Source: Lingula anatina (taxonomy: Eukaryota; Brachiopoda; Lingulata; Lingulida; Lingulidae). From it: DNA of 37,390 bases. Location of the stretch: the NCBI RefSeq assembly GCF_001039355.2, contig NW_019773836.1, positions 207,109 through 244,498 on the forward strand, in the 5' to 3' direction. Positions within the stretch are counted from its first letter, which is position 1; each line of letters opens with the position of its first letter. Position numbers and translations under genes: made by a program. Shown here piece after piece: positions 34,792 to 37,390 of this stretch. A model generated the notes under the pieces. That model was not told the origin of the DNA. It did no database searches and saw nothing but the letters and a program-made list of their open reading frames with translations.

Positions 34792-35402
34792 CTGGTTGCA
34801 AATATTATGTGAATACAACTTCGTGACAGTGAAATCTTGATAATGTCACATCTACTATTTTATTTTTAACACCTATAAATATGTGCTGGGTTATGACCGT
34901 CGATGCATAAAAATGTCAAATAAATGGATGATGATACTATATTGACAATTAAGTCCCGTGAAACAAATGAAGTAATAAATAAATATTAAAGACATTTGTT
35001 TTGTTCAACTCTCACTGGACAAAGACTTGCCTTACCTACCTGTATGCTTTATTCATAATCTGGTAAAGCTTGCAAAGAGCGCAGATAATACTTATTAACA
35101 AGTGCCTGAGAAAAGAACTCAGAACAGGGGGATTCCTTACAATACAAACTTTGTGAAGTGAATTTTAGACAAGAAAATTCTATTTTGACATGACTGTACA
35201 AATGAAAACTGCTCTCCACTGGGACTCTGTAGGTTGTTCCAAAATTGGATGAAAATGTAAGATTTAAGATGATCAGGGTGCCTGCTCTGTTGTAACAATA
35301 AAAAAGATTTAAAAACGGCACAGTAGCAGAGGAATTCTTGCAGTTGCATGGTTAGCGTAATCACACAACTGGGCACCAAGGCTAGGCAATAGTCCCTGTT
35401 TG
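34792..35402. other. Intergenic stretch before the retrotransposon fragment
   Basis: AT-rich; no convincing gene. A minus-strand open frame ends near 35049 with an AATAAA just after it, but the protein has no recognised domain. Confidence 0.4.
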
Positions 35403-35416
35403 ACCAAGAAGTTATA

Positions 35417-36148
35417 ATGATAACTTCTTGGTTTGTCGATGATACCTCCATTTTCGAAATTTGCAAATTTGGCAAAACACCGCATCTACCACAAGCAATA
35501 GACCAATTGGCTGACTGGGTCAAGCAAAACAAGATGAAACTTAATGTAAAGAAGATTAAGTCGATGGACATAAATTTTACCAAGAACTGTAATCTTACAA
35601 TACCAACATTGGAAATAGATGGTGAACGTGTAGAAAAGGTCAAAAAATTTAAGATATTTGGTGTTATTTTAACCCCAGACCTCAAGTGGGCTGAACACAT
35701 CCAAATCATGTATGCTAAGGCATGTTTAAACCTCTTTTATCTCAGACAGCTAAAGAGGGCAAAACTGGACATACAAGATTTATTAACTATTTACCAGTCT
35801 GTAATAAGATCAGTTTTAGAATATGCCTGTCCAGTATGGGGACCAGGTCTGACTGCTGAGCAATCTGAATGTCTAGAATCAGTTCAAAAGAGAGCCTTAA
35901 GGATTATTTGCCCTGGTCTCAGTTATGATGATTCCTTAAAAGTATGTAACATTGACACCCTAGACAAACGTAGACATTTGCTGTATCAGAGGTTTTATAC
36001 AAAATTAAAAAATTGTGAAAAGTTAGGACATTTATTGCCTGAAACAAACACCCGCCCTTTACGAAACAACACCAAATTCTTACAACCAAAAGTGAAGACG
36101 GAACGTTTAAAAAATTCCTTTATTAATTATTGCCTTTTTAACTTGTAG
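35417..36148 (+). pseudogene. 5'-truncated non-LTR retrotransposon: C-terminal part of reverse transcriptase
   Basis: Open frame of about 243 codons that begins at the catalytic box (WFVDDTSI, the YxDD motif) and continues through the thumb/connection region (DWVKQNKMKLNVKK, FGVILTPDLKWAEH, SVLEYACPVWGPG, SVQKRALRII), typical of jockey/CR1-type elements. It ends with TAG at 36146-36148. Everything upstream of the active-site box (endonuclease, most of RT) is missing, as expected from incomplete target-primed reverse transcription. The reading frame has no stops, so the insertion may be fairly young. Not an active copy. Confidence 0.88.
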
Positions 36149-36283
36149 TAATTTATGGATGCCTTTTTAATTTGTAGTATTTTAAGAATAATTTATTGTT
36201 TTATAATTTAAAGTTTATTGTCAATTTTCTTTTAAACATTCTTTGTACAACTTCAACCTTAGGGTTGCAATTTTATCTAATAA

Positions 36284-36318
<35 letters not shown>
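36149..36318 (+). mobile_element. 3' UTR and (ATT)n tail of the non-LTR retrotransposon
   Basis: AT-rich sequence after the RT stop that ends in taataaa and an (ATT)n run (about 36284-36318). Simple-repeat tails instead of poly-A occur in several non-LTR clades. The right boundary is placed at the end of the array. Confidence 0.7.
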
Positions 36319-36319
<1 letters not shown>

Positions 36320-36340
36320 AATAAAATTAAATATCCTCAG

Positions 36341-36433
36341 GATGGTTGCACGCCTCTTCATTCAGCTGCTAAGGCTGGGTATGAAGCAGCTCTCCTCATT
36401 CAACAAGGGGCCGATTCCTGCAGTAAAAGCAGA
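36341..36433 (+). CDS. Isolated ankyrin-repeat exon (31 codons)
   Basis: A 93 bp, phase 0/0 segment flanked by an AG acceptor (atatcctcag) and GTAGGT donor. It translates to DGCTPLHSAAKAGYEAALL, then IQQGADSCSKSR, matching the ankyrin consensus (G-x-TPLH-x-AA-x-x-G ... L-x-x-GAD). Ankyrin repeats are protein-binding modules. No neighbouring ankyrin exon was found, so this is either one exon of a gene extending to the right, or an orphan remnant. Its acceptor lies only 22 bp after the retrotransposon tail. Confidence 0.55.
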
Positions 36434-37091
36434 GTAGGTATATGTATGTCACTTTAAATACCTTACCCCTTTCTCATGCATTCTCATATGTGAACATTAT
36501 ATGTGGGTTCTATACTTACTAGTACTGATACGCGTATGAACCAATTGTGTCATGTCATTTATCTAAATATATAAAGAGAAAAAATGAACTAAGTAAGTCT
36601 CTTTTCTCGCTGTTTAATGCAGCCCTACAGCTGTTACGGCCCGGAGGTCTCATCAGGGGCTCAAACAGATCAAATACAAAATCTTAGTTCATTTTTGTCT
36701 CTTTCTATATTAGCTCTCCAGTTACTATGGGTAGAGCTCTTAGCCAAATTGAATAGTATATAAGCAATGAAATAGTCTCAATCGCGAATTCCAAAGTCAA
36801 GTCCAGTCCCTCACCCTGAGCTTCAGAGATAACTTGACACTAACCTCTTCACAATATCCTATCTTCATCGTGTCAAGTTACCTCTGACGAAAATAGTTTG
36901 ACCTAGTTTATATAAGCCAATCGAATCCAAGTTTCAAAATTTTTCACCAAAGTTTGGTGAAAACGCTGATTGGTTGACCGTCAATCGGTAATCCTCGGCT
37001 GATTCCGCAAGCTCCATACTAACAACAAAGTTATTGTCGAGTGCGGAGACATCCGAGTAGTTCCGAGTGCATAACCGTACACAAAGAAAGC
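36434..37091. other. Intergenic stretch with two inverted repeats
   Basis: Contains a foldback unit (36570-36709) and a 17-bp inverted repeat, cagagataacttgacac with partner (36824-36840 and 36870-36886, one mismatch, 29-nt loop). No gene recognised. Confidence 0.5.
36570..36709. mobile_element. Short foldback element with about 24-27 bp inverted ends
   Basis: Left end tataaagagaaaaaatgaactaag-like and right end in reverse tatagaaagagacaaaaatg... match with two or three differences. The unit is about 140 bp. TA at both outer edges would fit a TA-target MITE, but the AT-rich flanks make this uncertain. (Arms: 36570-36593 and 36683-36709.). Confidence 0.5.
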
Positions 37092-37313
37092 ATGGCGTCT
37101 CCTACGAGTGACTACGTAAAATAATGTGTTAAGTTATCTCTTGATTCTTTGCAAAATATGAGTATATCGGAATTGAAACCAGAGCAGTTGGAGGCCCTGC
37201 ATCATTATCTACTGAGGGATGATGTATTTTGCGTGCTGCCCACAGGTTACGGCAAGTCCCTGATATTCAGCCTTATCTTTGATTGGTCCGGATTTGAACA
37301 AAGCGCGCTTTGA
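37092..37313 (+). pseudogene. RecQ-like helicase N-terminal fragment (Walker A), interrupted
   Basis: One frame encodes MASPTSDYVK, an in-frame TAA (37122-37124), and then from ATG 37158: MSISELKPEQLEALHHYL, RDDVFCVLPTGYGKSLIF and SLIFDW, with a TGA near 37311-37313. PEQ followed by a VLPTGYGKS Walker A is the start of a RecQ-family SF2 helicase domain, with the Q-motif-like and ATP-binding segments only. Multi-copy RecQ-like genes of this type occur in many invertebrate genomes. The TAA and the early end suggest a broken or truncated copy; a spliced gene starting at 37158 and continuing past the edge cannot be ruled out. Confidence 0.55.
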
Positions 37314-37390
37314 CTCGTTCGCGTTCATTGGCTAGATCGTTCAATGAGTCATTGAGTGCGGGCTTTAAATTTGATTGGCGGGCGGCGGGG

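Noticed and set aside
35040-35416. Inverted 5' segment of the retrotransposon (twin priming) suggested by the palindrome at 35403-35432
   Set aside because: The minus-strand translations of this stretch show no reverse transcriptase motifs.

Overview
This is an AT-rich, intron-rich animal genomic window, probably from a marine invertebrate such as a lophotrochozoan. The evidence is GT-AG introns of roughly 0.1 to 9.5 kb, abundant ATT, ATTT and AATA microsatellites, small terminal-inverted-repeat elements, a truncated non-LTR retrotransposon, and animal-type genes. The species cannot be fixed from sequence alone. Gene models were built by hand, checking splice sites and codon phase at every junction. 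Similarity calls rest on remembered family consensus, not on database searches.

Layout: (1) 1-3774, minus: the first seven coding exons of a leucine-rich-repeat protein, probably LRRC63-like, running off the left edge. (2) 3775-4007: a 233 bp head-to-head promoter with an RFX X-box-like palindrome, a YY1-like start site and two ATGTGA start-stop uORFs. (3) 4008-13246, plus: an agmatinase (AGMAT-like ureohydrolase) of 347 residues with a mitochondrial-type N-terminus. (4) 13247-15160: the interval between convergent 3' ends. (5) 15161-31405, minus: a complete 13-exon NADPH oxidase 5 (NOX5), 910 residues, with EF-hands, heme-binding transmembrane region, FAD and NADPH domains, and a 9.5 kb first intron. 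(6) 31406-37390: NOX5 upstream DNA, a tRNA-Asp(GTC) with a degenerate tRNA-like relic beside it, a 5'-truncated reverse transcriptase with an ATT tail, an isolated ankyrin-repeat exon, a foldback element and a RecQ-like helicase fragment.

The standout is in agmatinase. The exon carrying the D-A-H-x-D metal-binding motif and the catalytic histidine is present four times in tandem (5925-6125, 7567-7767, 8368-8568, 9590-9790). Every copy is exactly 201 bp, phase 0/0, open, flanked by AG and GT, and retains the D-x-H-x-D and H-G catalytic residues, while residues around them differ. The other coding exons are single. This predicts mutually exclusive splicing that swaps one wall of the active site, giving up to four ureohydrolase isoforms from one gene, possibly with different guanidino substrates. 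All four copies share an unusual weak GTG donor without G at +5.

Other points: microsatellites directly abut several splice sites; NOX5 has an enlarged, charged, internally repeated insert between its FAD and NADPH regions; and a perfect palindromic estrogen-response-type element lies in NOX5 intron 1.
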